Origin: Kushneria indalinina DSM 14324
GTDB taxonomy: Bacteria > Pseudomonadota > Gammaproteobacteria > Pseudomonadales > Halomonadaceae
Reading direction: 5' to 3'
DNA: 64,000 nucleotides
NCBI RefSeq assembly: GCF_003385845.1
Contig: NZ_QRDJ01000007.1
Location: 647,380 to 711,379 of the forward strand
Numbering within the stretch: position 1 is the stretch's first letter; each line of letters begins with the position of its first letter. Positions 1 to 7,627 of the stretch are shown in pieces. Below the pieces are notes generated by a model. That model saw only the letters and a list, made by a program, of their open reading frames with translations. It was not told the origin of the DNA and did no database searches. The position numbers and the translations under genes were made by a program.

Positions 1-33
1 GGCGCTGTTTTGACGGTCAATTCGTTGGTTAAC

Positions 34-139
34 ATCACACTATTTGTATCACGCCAGGTATGCTTCGGTCGGCCAATCCGCAACAATATGTTCCAGTGTG
101 ATGACATGGCGCTTTAAAATGGGGTCGTCAATCACACTA
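34..139. repeat. Three copies of an 8-bp ATCACACT element upstream of rdgB
   Basis: ATCACACT occurs at 34-41 and 131-138 (both followed by A), and its exact complement AGTGTGAT at 95-102. The middle inverted copy could pair with either outer copy to form alternative stem-loops in the leader, or the set could be operator half-sites. The last copy lies directly before the AGGGGA ribosome-binding site of rdgB. The function is unknown; only the repetition is seen. Confidence 0.4.
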
Positions 140-153
140 GGGGATCATGCCTT

Positions 154-753
154 ATGTCTGCTACACGCTCTCTCGTTGTCGCCAGCAACAATGCCGGCAA
201 GCTGCGGGAGTTCCGCGAGCTGCTGGAACCGCTGGCATGGGAGATCACTTCTCAAGCCGATCACGGTATATCGGCCGCCGAGGAGACCGGCTTGACCTTT
301 GTTGAAAATGCCCTGCTCAAGGCGCGTGCTGCCTGCCTGGGCAGCGGGCTGCCGGCGCTGGCCGATGACTCGGGACTGGCCGTCACCGCGCTGGGCGGTG
401 CGCCCGGCATTTACTCGGCGCGCTACAGCGGCGCTCAGGGTGACGATCAGGCCAACAACGACAGACTGCTCGAGGCGCTTGCCGAGGTGCCCGAGGGTCA
501 GCGTGGCGCGCAATACCATTGCGTGCTTGTTTATATGCGCCATCCCGAGGATCCGGTGCCCATTATTGTTCAGGGCAGCTGGCCGGGAGAAATCCTCTCC
601 CTGCCGCGCGGCGAGGGCGGATTTGGTTACGACCCGCTGTTCTGGGTGCCCGACCAGGGCCTGAGCGTGGCCGAACTCTCTCCCGATCTCAAGAACCGGA
701 TCAGCCATCGCGGTCGTGCACTCACCGCCCTGCTCGAGCAGCTGGAGCGCTGA
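154..753 (+). CDS. rdgB: RdgB/HAM1 non-canonical purine NTP pyrophosphatase
   Basis: The enzyme hydrolyses dITP, ITP and XTP to the monophosphates and pyrophosphate, cleaning the nucleotide pool in the cytoplasm. The 199-residue product has the family signatures in order: the N-terminal ASNNAGKLREF nucleotide loop (residues 10-20), TFVENALLKAR (about 48-58), ALADDSGL with the catalytic and metal Asp pair near 71-72, GAPGIYSARYSG, GEGGFGYDPLF, and the C-terminal KNRISHRGRAL. Length matches the E. coli enzyme (about 197). The ATG is preceded by AGGGGA at 139-144. Its stop codon overlaps the start of hemW (TGATG), so the two are probably translated together, as in other gammaproteobacteria. Confidence 0.95.
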   Translation: MSATRSLVVASNNAGKLREFRELLEPLAWEITSQADHGISAAEETGLTFVENALLKARAACLGSGLPALADDSGLAVTALGGAPGIYSARYSGAQGDDQANNDRLLEALAEVPEGQRGAQYHCVLVYMRHPEDPVPIIVQGSWPGEILSLPRGEGGFGYDPLFWVPDQGLSVAELSPDLKNRISHRGRALTALLEQLER

Positions 754-1928
754 TGCTGTCCCTGCCGCCCCTGGCGCTCTATATCCATGTCCCATGGTGC
801 GTGCGCAAATGTCCCTACTGTGATTTCAATTCCCACACGCTCACGGACGCTCTGCCTGAAACGGCCTATATCGATGCCCTGCTGGCGGATCTTGACGCCG
901 AGATGGCCAATGTCCAGGGCCGGGTGCTGACCTCGATTTTCATCGGCGGCGGCACCCCCAGCCTGGTCAGCGGCGCCGGCTATCAAAGGCTGCTGGCCGG
1001 CATTCGCGAGCGCCTGACACTCGCACCGGATATCGAAATCACGCTGGAAGCCAACCCGGGCACCTTCGAGCGCGAGCGCTTTGCCGATTTTCGCCGCGCC
1101 GGCATCAACCGTCTCTCGGTGGGCGTACAGAGCTTTGACAACGAGGCGCTGGCGCGGCTGGGGCGCATTCATGATGCGGGCGAGGCCGTGCACGCCATTA
1201 CCACCGCGCGCGAGGTCGGCTTTGACGAGGTCAACATCGACCTGATGCACGGCCTGCCGGGCCAGACCATGGCCAGTGCACTGGCGGATATTGACCAGGC
1301 GCTGGCGCTTGAGCCTTCGCATCTGTCCTGGTATCAGCTCACGCTCGAGCCCAATACGGCCTTTTATTCGCGCCCGCCCGAGCTTCCCGAGGAGGACGTG
1401 CTGGCCGATATTCAGGATGCCGGCCAGGCACGCCTTGAGGCGGCCGGTTTTCAGCGCTACGAGATTTCGGCGTGGTCACGCCCCGGCCATGAGGCGCGCC
1501 ATAACCTGAACTACTGGCGCTTTGGCGATTATCTGGGCATTGGCGCCGGCGCGCATGGCAAGATATCCCGGCCGGGCGACCAGGGGCTGGAGATCGAGCG
1601 GCGCTGGAAAACGCGTCAGCCCGAGACCTATCTGGCGCGCCATCATGACCCGCGGGGCTTTATGGCCGGCAGTCGTGTGCTGTCGCGCGATGAAAAGGGG
1701 CTCGAGTTTCTGATGAACGCTTTGCGCCTGAGCGATGGCGTGCCCGGAGAACTCTGGCGGCGTCACACCGGGCTCGACGAGGCGCGTCTGGACGCTCACA
1801 CTAGAGCGCCCATTGCACGCGAACTAATGCTTGAGACGCATGCCCGCATTCAGGCCACCCCGCTGGGGCTCTTGTTTCTCAACGATTTGCTGGCGCTGTG
1901 CGATGATTCGGTTCTGGCCCGCTCATGA
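753..1928 (+). CDS. hemW: HemW-type radical SAM protein (heme chaperone)
   Basis: This 391-residue member of the HemN/HemW family was formerly annotated as oxygen-independent coproporphyrinogen III oxidase-like; HemW proteins bind heme and are thought to deliver it to respiratory enzymes. The radical SAM cluster motif CVRKCPYC gives Cys16, Cys20 and Cys23, followed by a SAM-binding GGGTPS stretch. Length matches E. coli HemW (about 378) rather than the longer HemN. An open frame extends upstream to 519, but that part lies in the rdgB frame shadow; the ATG overlapping the rdgB stop gives the normal N-terminus (LALYIHVPWC). Confidence 0.93.
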   Translation: MLSLPPLALYIHVPWCVRKCPYCDFNSHTLTDALPETAYIDALLADLDAEMANVQGRVLTSIFIGGGTPSLVSGAGYQRLLAGIRERLTLAPDIEITLEANPGTFERERFADFRRAGINRLSVGVQSFDNEALARLGRIHDAGEAVHAITTAREVGFDEVNIDLMHGLPGQTMASALADIDQALALEPSHLSWYQLTLEPNTAFYSRPPELPEEDVLADIQDAGQARLEAAGFQRYEISAWSRPGHEARHNLNYWRFGDYLGIGAGAHGKISRPGDQGLEIERRWKTRQPETYLARHHDPRGFMAGSRVLSRDEKGLEFLMNALRLSDGVPGELWRRHTGLDEARLDAHTRAPIARELMLETHARIQATPLGLLFLNDLLALCDDSVLARS

Positions 1929-1939
1929 CGGGTCACACG

Positions 1940-1990
1940 GCAGGGCAGCAACGGCCCTGCAGGTTCAGGAAGGTCGGGGATATGCCCCGA
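1940..1990 (+). other. Two perfect hairpins between hemW and the OmpA-type lipoprotein gene
   Basis: GCAGGGC (1940-1946) pairs with GCCCTGC (1954-1960), and TCGGGG (1974-1979) pairs with CCCCGA (1985-1990). Neither is followed by a T tract, so they are not standard terminators. They lie in the probable leader of the next gene and end 24 bases before its GTG, so RNA-level control or mRNA stabilisation is possible. Function is inferred only. Confidence 0.4.
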
Positions 1991-2014
1991 ACGGTATTCA
2001 CAGGAGAGCAGGAC

Positions 2015-2680
2015 GTGAAGAAAAGCATCTGGCTGGCAGCACCGCTGGCAATCGTCATGGCCGCCACGGGCTGTACCACGACAAATCCCTATACCAACGA
2101 ACAGCAGACCTCGAGCCTGGCCAAGGGCGCGGGCATCGGCGCGCTGGTCGGTGGCGTGGCCGGTGCCACCAAGAGTGGCAACCATCGTCTGGACAAGACC
2201 CTGATCGGCGCCGCCGTGGGCGTGGCGGCCGGTGGCGGTATCGGCTACTACATGGACGCCCAGGAGGCCAAGCTGCGTCAGGAAATGCAGGGCACGGGCG
2301 TGAGCGTTAACCGCATGGGCGATCAGATTCAGCTCAACATGCCCAGCGCCATCACCTTCGGCAGCGATTCCAGCGAGCTCTCCTCGCAGATTTACACCCC
2401 GCTGGATGGCGTCATCAAGGTGCTCGGCGAGTATCCCGACACGCTGGTCAATATCGCCGGCTACACCGACTCGACCGGTGCGGCGGCCTACAACCAGCGC
2501 CTGTCCGAGCTGCGCGCCCAGTCGGTGGGCAACTACCTGGCCCGCGGTGGGGTCAACTTCAACCGTTTGATCATGCAGGGCTACGGCGCCAGCAACTACG
2601 TGGCCAGCAACGACACGCCCGAAGGCCGGGCGCAGAACCGTCGCGTCACGGTCACGCTGGTCCCCAACGGCAACCAATGA
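2015..2680 (+). CDS. OmpA-family outer-membrane lipoprotein (YiaD-like)
   Basis: The 221-residue product starts MKKSIWLAAPLAIVMAATGC, a signal peptide ending in a lipobox with the acylated Cys at residue 20. A glycine-rich segment follows (about residues 35-80, GAGIGALVGGVAG and similar), a glycine-zipper type membrane segment. The C-terminal half is an OmpA/MotB-like peptidoglycan-binding domain (TFGSDSSEL, IAGYTDSTG, LSELRAQSV, GRAQNRRV). This is the YiaD arrangement, so the protein probably tethers outer membrane and cell wall. The open frame begins at 1925, but the GTG at 2015 is preferred: GGAGAG lies just upstream and the signal peptide begins exactly there. A strong terminator follows. 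Confidence 0.88.
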   Translation: MKKSIWLAAPLAIVMAATGCTTTNPYTNEQQTSSLAKGAGIGALVGGVAGATKSGNHRLDKTLIGAAVGVAAGGGIGYYMDAQEAKLRQEMQGTGVSVNRMGDQIQLNMPSAITFGSDSSELSSQIYTPLDGVIKVLGEYPDTLVNIAGYTDSTGAAAYNQRLSELRAQSVGNYLARGGVNFNRLIMQGYGASNYVASNDTPEGRAQNRRVTVTLVPNGNQ

Positions 2681-2706
2681 TTCGCTGAATCGATCGATTG
2701 TCGGAT

Positions 2707-2742
2707 CGTCGCCGCAGTCCTGTGACTGCGGCGACGTTTTTT
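2707..2742 (+). terminator. Rho-independent terminator after the OmpA-type gene
   Basis: A perfect 13-bp stem (CGTCGCCGCAGTC at 2707-2719 with GACTGCGGCGACG at 2724-2736) with a 4-base loop is followed by six T. The T tract runs almost directly into AAGGAGG, the ribosome-binding site of rlmJ. Confidence 0.9.
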
Positions 2743-2754
2743 CAAGGAGGGAAC

Positions 2755-3603
2755 GTGCTTTCCTATCAACATGCATGGCATGCCGGCAACTTTGCCGACG
2801 TGCACAAGCATCTGGCCCAGTTCGCGCTGATCGAGCGCCTCATGGAAAAGAGCTCGGCCCTGAGCCTGATCGATACGCATGCCGGACGGGGCCACTATCC
2901 GCTACAGGCGCCCGAGACCGCCCGCCTTGGCGAGTACCGCGACGGTGTCCTGCCGCTGTGGCAGGCGAGGGCGCAGCAGGAGGGGCTGCTGGGGTGCTGG
3001 TGTGACGCCCTGAGCACTCTTCAGGAGCATTCAGACACACTGTCGCGCTATCCGGGCTCGCCCTGGTGGTTCGCCCGCGCCATGCGCGCCAATGATCGTC
3101 TGACCCTGTATGAGCTGCATCCCGGCGAGCATCGCCATCTGGAAGACGCCGTGCTCGAGACGCCTCACGTGCGACGGCTCAAGCGCGACGGTCTGGACGC
3201 CCTGGTGCATCAAGTGCCGGTGCGCACGCCGCGGCTGTGCGTGTTGATCGACCCCTCCTATGAGGTGAAGGAAGACTACGAGGCGGTCGCCTCGACGCTT
3301 GCCCAGGTCGTGCGTCAGATGCGCCACGCCATCGTGCTGATCTGGTATCCGCTGCTGGCCGATGGGCGCCATCAGCGCCTGCTCGACGCCATCAGATCCC
3401 ACGGGATTGCCAAGGTGTGGCGCAGCGAGCTGACCCGCCATGACCCCGCTGGTGAGCGGGGGCTCTACGGCTCGGGGCTTTTGCTGCTCAACCCGCCCTG
3501 GCAGCTGGAGACGCAGCTGGATGACGCCTTCAGTGCGCTGGCGACGCTGTATGGTAATGAGGCCGCCCACGTCAGCGACTGGTGGATGCCCGAAAAGCCC
3601 TGA
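2755..3603 (+). CDS. rlmJ: RlmJ, 23S rRNA (adenine2030-N6)-methyltransferase
   Basis: The enzyme methylates A2030 of 23S rRNA using SAM. The 282-residue length matches E. coli RlmJ (280), and the family N-terminus MLSYQHAWHAGNFADVHKH is intact. A SAM-binding segment DTHAGRGHYPL follows near residue 40. The usual catalytic DPPYE motif is here DPSYE, with Ser for the second Pro. The frame is open from 2698, but the GTG at 2755 is chosen because AAGGAGG sits five bases upstream and the conserved N-terminus starts there. Any transcript reading through the preceding terminator would have its hairpin very close to this ribosome-binding site. Confidence 0.92.
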   Translation: MLSYQHAWHAGNFADVHKHLAQFALIERLMEKSSALSLIDTHAGRGHYPLQAPETARLGEYRDGVLPLWQARAQQEGLLGCWCDALSTLQEHSDTLSRYPGSPWWFARAMRANDRLTLYELHPGEHRHLEDAVLETPHVRRLKRDGLDALVHQVPVRTPRLCVLIDPSYEVKEDYEAVASTLAQVVRQMRHAIVLIWYPLLADGRHQRLLDAIRSHGIAKVWRSELTRHDPAGERGLYGSGLLLLNPPWQLETQLDDAFSALATLYGNEAAHVSDWWMPEKP

Positions 3604-3626
3604 TCAGGTCGTGAATCAGGCACACA

Positions 3627-3656
3627 AAAGGCCCGCCATCATGGCGGGCCTTTCGT
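3627..3656. terminator. Bidirectional terminator between rlmJ and pqiC
   Basis: An inverted repeat with core GGCCCGCC/GGCGGGCC is flanked by AAA on the left and TTT on the right, between convergent genes. It could serve both strands. Confidence 0.75.
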
Positions 3657-3707
3657 GTTTTCGGGGCTGTCTGTTTTTGGTTCTGTCTGTTTCAAAGCCT
3701 GGCTGTT

Positions 3708-4412
3708 TCAGGATCCGTCAGTGCCACGGGGCGACCCGGCCGGCGCCGACTGCGTTGATGGCGCCGGCGAGCGGTTCGCCGAGGCATCGGCGCCTGCGTT
3801 GCTGCGCTCCTGGCGCGTGATCTCGGCGGCAATCTGCTCACCCACGCTTTCCCAGCCCTGTGACAGGGTGCGCACCAGCGCCGGATAGCCATCGTCTTCC
3901 AGCGGCCGCTGGAGATCAAAGTGCTGCTGAGTCAGCAGGTTGCCACCGGCATCGCGCAGCTGATACTGCCCGGCCAGCACCGCCAAACCGTCATAGCGGC
4001 CCTGGAATCGTGACAGCGTGACCCGCACGCCGGTGTCGGCGCGATCCCCGGCCAGCGTCTCGCCCAGCACGCGATGATCACTGAGCTGATCCCCCAGCGT
4101 GCGCTGCAGGCTGCGGGTCAGCTGAGCGCTCAGGTTGTCGGCCCACAGGTTGGTCTGCGCCTCGTTCACCTCGATATCGCTGGTCTGATAGACCACGCCC
4201 TGGCCGTCGAGATAGTCCGCCAGGCGTACCGACGACACTGCCACGGTCGGGGCGCTGTCCGGCAGCGAGACGCCCGGTTCGGCGGGCCGCTGATCGGCCA
4301 GCGGCAGCGTATAGCGGTGAAACTCGGTGGCCTGTCCGGCGCAGCCGGCCAAAAGCGCCACCATCACAAGCGCAGCACTGCGATACGAGGCGTGGAGAAG
4401 TTGCTTCATCAT
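3708..4412 (-). CDS. pqiC: PqiC-type outer-membrane lipoprotein
   Basis: This 234-residue lipoprotein of the ABC-type transport auxiliary family (PqiC, DUF330) has a signal peptide ending LLAGC. In E. coli PqiC sits in the outer membrane and docks the PqiB tunnel, so that PqiABC moves lipids between the membranes. After the lipobox come the family features (FHRYTLPLADQ, a VSSVRLADYLDGQGVVY segment, then a C-terminal helix WESVGEQIAAEI). The start overlaps the pqiB stop by four bases, indicating translational coupling. The C-terminal tail beyond about residue 205 is Ser/Pro/Gly-rich and looks disordered. Two adjacent Met codons are possible starts. Confidence 0.87.
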   Translation of the reverse strand: MMKQLLHASYRSAALVMVALLAGCAGQATEFHRYTLPLADQRPAEPGVSLPDSAPTVAVSSVRLADYLDGQGVVYQTSDIEVNEAQTNLWADNLSAQLTRSLQRTLGDQLSDHRVLGETLAGDRADTGVRVTLSRFQGRYDGLAVLAGQYQLRDAGGNLLTQQHFDLQRPLEDDGYPALVRTLSQGWESVGEQIAAEITRQERSNAGADASANRSPAPSTQSAPAGSPRGTDGS

Positions 4413-6055
4413 TGACGGGCCCTCGGTTGCGGATCCTGAATCTCGCCGCGATTAAAGATCAGCGAATTGGGTTTCTCGCTGATGGTGCGCGCCGCCGGCT
4501 GCAGCGAGCGCATCAGCTGTTCAAGACTTCTCAGGGTCGAGGTCAGCTCGCCGTAGGCCGGTGCCTCGCTCGAGTAGCTCGACAGGGTCTGCTCGATGCT
4601 GCGCAGCGTTCGCTGGACGTCGCTGGGCAGGCCACGGGTGCTCTCGTCGTTGAGCACTTCATTGATGCTGCTGGCGGTCTCGTTGAGCTCGTTGATCAGC
4701 GACTCGGAGCTGGCAAGCGTGGCATCCAGACGATCCAGTGACGACTCCACCGGCAGATTGTTGAGCTTGTCGAGCAGACCGGTCACCTTCTGTTCGATCT
4801 GGGCAAAGCTGCCGGGCTCGCTGGGGAACACGGCCACGCCGTTATACTCCTTGATGGTCCGCTCGGACGGTTCGTCGACAAAGTTGGTATCGACAAAGAG
4901 CGCACCGGTAAAGATATTGCCGGTCTTGAGCGAGGCGCGCAGTCCGTTGCCAAACATGGTATTGATGCGGGCCTGCCAGTCCTTGAGCGATTCCTCGTCC
5001 ACCTTCGCCTGCATCCGCTGCGGTTCGATACGAATCAGCACCGGAATGCGGAAGCCCTCGACCTGATTTTCCTGCAGCAGATCAATGCGATAGGGCACGG
5101 TATCCACGGTGCCGATACGCACGCCGCGGTACTCGACCGGCGCACCGCGGGAGAGACCGCGCACGGTGTCATCGATCATCACCACATAGCGCAGATAGTG
5201 GCTGAAGCTGCCCTGCAGGGCGTTTTCTTCATCGCCGTAAAGGGAGAACACCAGATCGCTGTTGTTGCCGATCGGCTCACCCGGCGGAATATCCTCCGGG
5301 ACCCCAAAGGTCACGCCACCGCTGACCAGCGACTCCAGCGAGCCCAGCCCCAGCGAGAAGCCTTCCGAGGTCAGATCGAAATTGATCCCCGAAGCCAGCC
5401 AGAAACGGGTATTGCTGGTGACCAGATCCTCATAGGGCTCCTGAATGAAGAGCTGGTAGTGCACCACCCGATCTTCGGTATCGAATTCGAGATCCTCGAC
5501 CCGCCCGACGGTAAAGCCCTGGAACAGCACCGGGTCGCCGACGTTGAGCGAGCCGGCCGCCGCACTGGTCAGATGCAGACGCAGCCCGCGCGCATCCGGT
5601 GATGCGACCGGCGGCTGCTCGAGCATTTCAAAGCTGTCCTGCTCGTTTTCCGAATGCCCCGGCTGCAGCTGGATGTAGGCACCCGACAGCACGGTGTTGA
5701 GACCGCTGATGCCCTCGCGGCCGATGCGCGGCTTGACCACCCAGAAGCGGGTGTCCTCATTGAGCAGCCGGTCGGTATCGGGGTTCATGCGTGCCTTGAT
5801 CACGGCGTGGGAAGTGTCTTCCGACAGCGATACCGAAGTGACCTCGCCCACGTCCACATTGCGCGCCTTGATCATGGTATTGCCGGCATCGATGCCTTCG
5901 GCATTGTTCATGATCAGCGTGATCTCCGGCCCGCGCGAGGAGAGGGTGTGGTAAAGCATCCAGCCCCCGATCAACAGCGCGATCAGCGGGATCAGCCAGA
6001 CCGGCGAGATGTGTCGATGCTTTTTTCGTTGCGCGGTGGTCTCGGTCTCGCTCAT
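4409..6055 (-). CDS. pqiB: PqiB, MCE-domain intermembrane lipid transport protein
   Basis: The 548-residue protein has a single N-terminal transmembrane helix (about residues 18-36, HISPVWLIPLIALLIGGWML) and three MCE/MlaD repeats: near 45-85 (EGIDAGNTMIKARNVDVGEV), 155-195 (SLNVGDPVLFQGFTVGRV) and 285-325 (LSRGAPVEYRGVRIGTV). A long helical C-terminus (about 410-530) is expected to form the needle-like barrel seen in E. coli PqiB (546 residues). It spans the periplasm between PqiA and PqiC. The start overlaps the stop of pqiA by four bases. Lipid-transport function is from family knowledge. Confidence 0.95.
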   Translation of the reverse strand: MSETETTAQRKKHRHISPVWLIPLIALLIGGWMLYHTLSSRGPEITLIMNNAEGIDAGNTMIKARNVDVGEVTSVSLSEDTSHAVIKARMNPDTDRLLNEDTRFWVVKPRIGREGISGLNTVLSGAYIQLQPGHSENEQDSFEMLEQPPVASPDARGLRLHLTSAAAGSLNVGDPVLFQGFTVGRVEDLEFDTEDRVVHYQLFIQEPYEDLVTSNTRFWLASGINFDLTSEGFSLGLGSLESLVSGGVTFGVPEDIPPGEPIGNNSDLVFSLYGDEENALQGSFSHYLRYVVMIDDTVRGLSRGAPVEYRGVRIGTVDTVPYRIDLLQENQVEGFRIPVLIRIEPQRMQAKVDEESLKDWQARINTMFGNGLRASLKTGNIFTGALFVDTNFVDEPSERTIKEYNGVAVFPSEPGSFAQIEQKVTGLLDKLNNLPVESSLDRLDATLASSESLINELNETASSINEVLNDESTRGLPSDVQRTLRSIEQTLSSYSSEAPAYGELTSTLRSLEQLMRSLQPAARTISEKPNSLIFNRGEIQDPQPRARQ

Positions 6056-7437
6056 TGCCCCGTGTCCTGTGCTTTCCCTGCAACCACCGGCTGAGGGGAT
6101 AATGTAGAAATATCGTTGTTTTCAATGTCCGGATGATCGGCGGCGTCCCAGATCAGGCGCGGATCAAAGCTCATGGCAGCAATCATGGTCAGGATCACCA
6201 CGCCGCCGAAGGCGATAATGCCGGGCTCGGCGGAGACGTGCATCAACACCCCCAGCTGGACCAGCGCCGCCAGCAGGGCGACCACGAACACATCGATCAT
6301 CGACCAGCGGCCGATGAACTCGGTGACCCGGTAAAGCGTCATGCGCACCTCGGGCCGCCAGGGCTGGGGCCGGGCCACCTTGATGCACAGCCAGAACAGC
6401 GCCAGAAGCTTTGCGACCGGGATGACCACGCTGGCCAGAAAGATGATGGCGGCAATGGGGTAGTCGCCATGATCAAGCAGCAACAGCACGCCGCCCATGA
6501 CGGTCTGGGTGGTCGTATCGTTGAGACTCGAGACGGTCATGATTGGCAGGATCATGGCCGGAATATAGAGAATGACGGACACCATCAGCAGTGCCAGGGT
6601 TTTCTGCACGCTGTGACGGTGGCGCATGTGCAGTTTTTCGCCGCAGCGGCGGCAGTAACACGGCTTGTGATGGTAATAGTCGTTGACCGTGCTGCAGACC
6701 GGACAGCCCACCAGCTTCTGCTGCTGCGCGGTGCGACCGGCGCGTGCATGGGCCGGCGGTGCGGGCTCCGGCGCCATGAGATTCCAGAGCCAGTCGCGAT
6801 CCACGCTGCGCGAGAGCAAAAGCATCAGCACCACAAACAGACAGAAGGCCCAGAAGGAGACGCCAAAACCGATGCTGGCCAGCGACAGGATCTTGACCAG
6901 GCTGACCAGCACGCCGATCAGGAACACATCGGCCATCATCCAGTGCTCGATATGGCGCAGGGTGCGCAGCATCAGCATGCCCCGCGGCGGCCGACGGCCC
7001 AGCAAAAAGGCGGCGTGGATGACGATCACCATGCCCAGATAGAGGATGGGCAGCAGCAGCAGCACCATCCACAGCACAATGGCCAGCACGGTGTAGTTGC
7101 CGGTCGACAGGATCGCCATCGCATCGGTCAGGCTGATGGCGCGCTCGATGCCGCGGGCGGAAAAGGAGATAAACGGAAAGGCCAGCGACGTGATCAGCGC
7201 CACCACCGCGGCAATGGCCAGCGCCAGCGCCTGCTGGGCAGGCGCGCGCTTTCGCACCATCAGCTCATGCTGACAGCGCGGGCAGCGCGCGCTTTCCGAG
7301 CACGCCAGTGGCGGCACGGTGCTGACCAGATCGCATTCATGGCAGACCCGCAGGGGCCGTGAAGGCACGGATGGCGTGGTGATGGTGTTCTCCGAATTCG
7401 GCTCGGGATGAGTCAGTCTGAGACAATAGTGTGGCAA
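6052..7437 (-). CDS. pqiA: PqiA, inner-membrane component of the Pqi system
   Basis: The protein has two homologous halves, each with a zinc-ribbon-like pair (CHEC...CPRC, and CPVC...CRRC) followed by four membrane helices, as in E. coli PqiA (417 residues). The 461-residue version begins at a TTG codon without a clear ribosome-binding site. A GTG at codon 24 would give an N-terminus closer to the family (PSRPLRVCHECDL), so the true start is uncertain. First gene of the pqiABC operon, overlapping pqiB by four bases. The system is linked to membrane integrity and, historically, paraquat response. Confidence 0.92.
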   Translation of the reverse strand: MPHYCLRLTHPEPNSENTITTPSVPSRPLRVCHECDLVSTVPPLACSESARCPRCQHELMVRKRAPAQQALALAIAAVVALITSLAFPFISFSARGIERAISLTDAMAILSTGNYTVLAIVLWMVLLLLPILYLGMVIVIHAAFLLGRRPPRGMLMLRTLRHIEHWMMADVFLIGVLVSLVKILSLASIGFGVSFWAFCLFVVLMLLLSRSVDRDWLWNLMAPEPAPPAHARAGRTAQQQKLVGCPVCSTVNDYYHHKPCYCRRCGEKLHMRHRHSVQKTLALLMVSVILYIPAMILPIMTVSSLNDTTTQTVMGGVLLLLDHGDYPIAAIIFLASVVIPVAKLLALFWLCIKVARPQPWRPEVRMTLYRVTEFIGRWSMIDVFVVALLAALVQLGVLMHVSAEPGIIAFGGVVILTMIAAMSFDPRLIWDAADHPDIENNDISTLSPQPVVAGKAQDTGQ

Positions 7438-7627
7438 ATATCGGCCATGACAGGGCGGCCATGAAGTATTCGGGCTCGGAAAACATAGCCGATCCCCGCG
7501 CTCTGGCAGTATCAGGACATCTCTGACATGTCAGGGGCCACGCCTGCCGAGTCGTAATAAACATTCACCAGGGTACGTAAATAGCATCGAGCGCCGGCCA
7601 CGGCAAGCCATCATGTGTTATGGCGGT

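Noticed and set aside
1940-1960. Signal-recognition-particle RNA-like hairpin
   Set aside because: A simple 7-bp stem without the conserved SRP RNA tetraloop or internal loops.
6133-7362. 409-codon His/Gln/Asp-rich frame antisense to pqiA
   Set aside because: Shadow of membrane helices in pqiA.
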